DNA of 64,000 bases from Erinaceus europaeus (taxonomy: Eukaryota > Chordata > Mammalia > Eulipotyphla > Erinaceidae): positions 101,544,999 to 101,608,998 of the forward strand of contig NC_080166.1 in the NCBI RefSeq assembly GCF_950295315.1, given 5' to 3'. The notes under the pieces were generated by a model, which saw nothing but the letters and a program-made list of their open reading frames with translations, searched no databases and had not been told where the DNA came from. The position numbers and the translations under genes are program-made. This document shows, in pieces, positions 63,669 through 64,000 of the stretch (its first letter is position 1; each line of letters opens with the position of its first letter).

Positions 63669-64000
63669 GTCTTTTTAGCTATTTTCTCCTAAAGACTTTA
63701 TTTAGATGCCTTATTCAATAGCTAGCCAATCAATCACTACTTTAATACCAGATTTCTGTTTTCATAAGAGAGAAGAAATTTGAATATGTAGTCAATCATC
63801 AGTTTTAGTCAGCTATTCTTCTATTGTGAACTTTAAACCTGAAAATAATAAGGTTGGAACTCTACATTTTTTTTCTGACCCCATTTCAAGTTAATCTATT
63901 ACCCATGTTATGAGATGAGGAAATTAAAATTCTTTATGACATCAATATCTATTGACTCCCCTCTTATCTTCCAACTGTGTTAACTTTATGACTGCTTTAT
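63669..64000. other. unique AT-rich DNA
   Basis: No supported feature to the end of the window. Confidence 0.45.

Noticed and set aside
1..64000. tRNA genes at the many tRNA-like heads
   Set aside because: All heads are followed by SINE bodies and lack a complete cloverleaf acceptor end; they are SINE promoters and not tRNA genes.

Overview
This looks like a gene desert from a mammalian genome, most likely a hedgehog (Erinaceidae, probably Erinaceus). The call rests on very dense tRNA-derived SINEs of a type I associate with hedgehogs, recognised from memory and not by search, on mammalian LINE-1 (L1) elements, and on AT-rich unique DNA. I found no host protein-coding exon, tRNA or rRNA gene, bacterial gene or CRISPR array. 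Every long open frame traces to an L1, an LTR element, a SINE or a microsatellite.

Repeat families used below are my own labels. SINE A has a tRNA-like head with A box TAGCGCAGCGGG and B box GGTTCGAACCC, then a CT-rich body and an ACAA/AATAA tail; some copies carry an extra 3' block. SINE B has a related head (CCTGGTGGTGGCGCACC), the diagnostic core TGCAGGGGGAAAGCTT and ends ATCCAATAAATA. SINE C usually reads on the minus strand and contains GAGCACTGCTCAG and GGATTGAACCTGGGA. SINE D is older and decayed (AAAATAGCTCACTTGGA...GAAAAAGTCA).

Layout. 1-3.3 kb: unique DNA with two SINE B. 3.3-5.25 kb: a 5'-inverted (twin-primed) L1. 5.6-13.5 kb: SINEs, three LTR-like sequences and large CT microsatellites. 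13.6-27.46 kb: mostly unique AT-rich DNA with scattered SINEs and L1 3' ends, including a long unique block at 23.6-27.46 kb. 27.46-36.95 kb: one nearly complete L1 (L1-A) bounded by a 16-bp target-site duplication, with two promoter-type 5' repeats and decayed ORF1 and ORF2; a SINE A interrupts its 5' UTR and a 1.4-kb LTR retroelement interrupts its reverse transcriptase. 37-43.6 kb: SINEs, then a minus-strand L1 (L1-C) that keeps both ends but has lost most of ORF2. 43.9-56.2 kb: SINEs, older L1 pieces, a probable solo LTR and two sites hit repeatedly by retrotransposons. 56.2-60.1 kb: a minus-strand L1 (L1-B) lacking its 3' end and most of ORF1. 60.2-62.6 kb: SINEs and L1 pieces. 63.0-63.67 kb: a 652-bp tract of only A and T built from a 7-bp unit in both orientations.

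No genes act together here. What the window records is layered retrotransposition: L1-type target-site duplications bound many SINEs, and TG...CA-ended elements are the integrase-made LTR insertions. I did not find a convincing new biological system. The most distinctive items are the 1.4-kb LTR element inside L1-A, the L1 5' UTR architecture (474-bp repeated units, a repeated octamer, a YY1-like start), the repeatedly used target sites and the AT-only inverted array.
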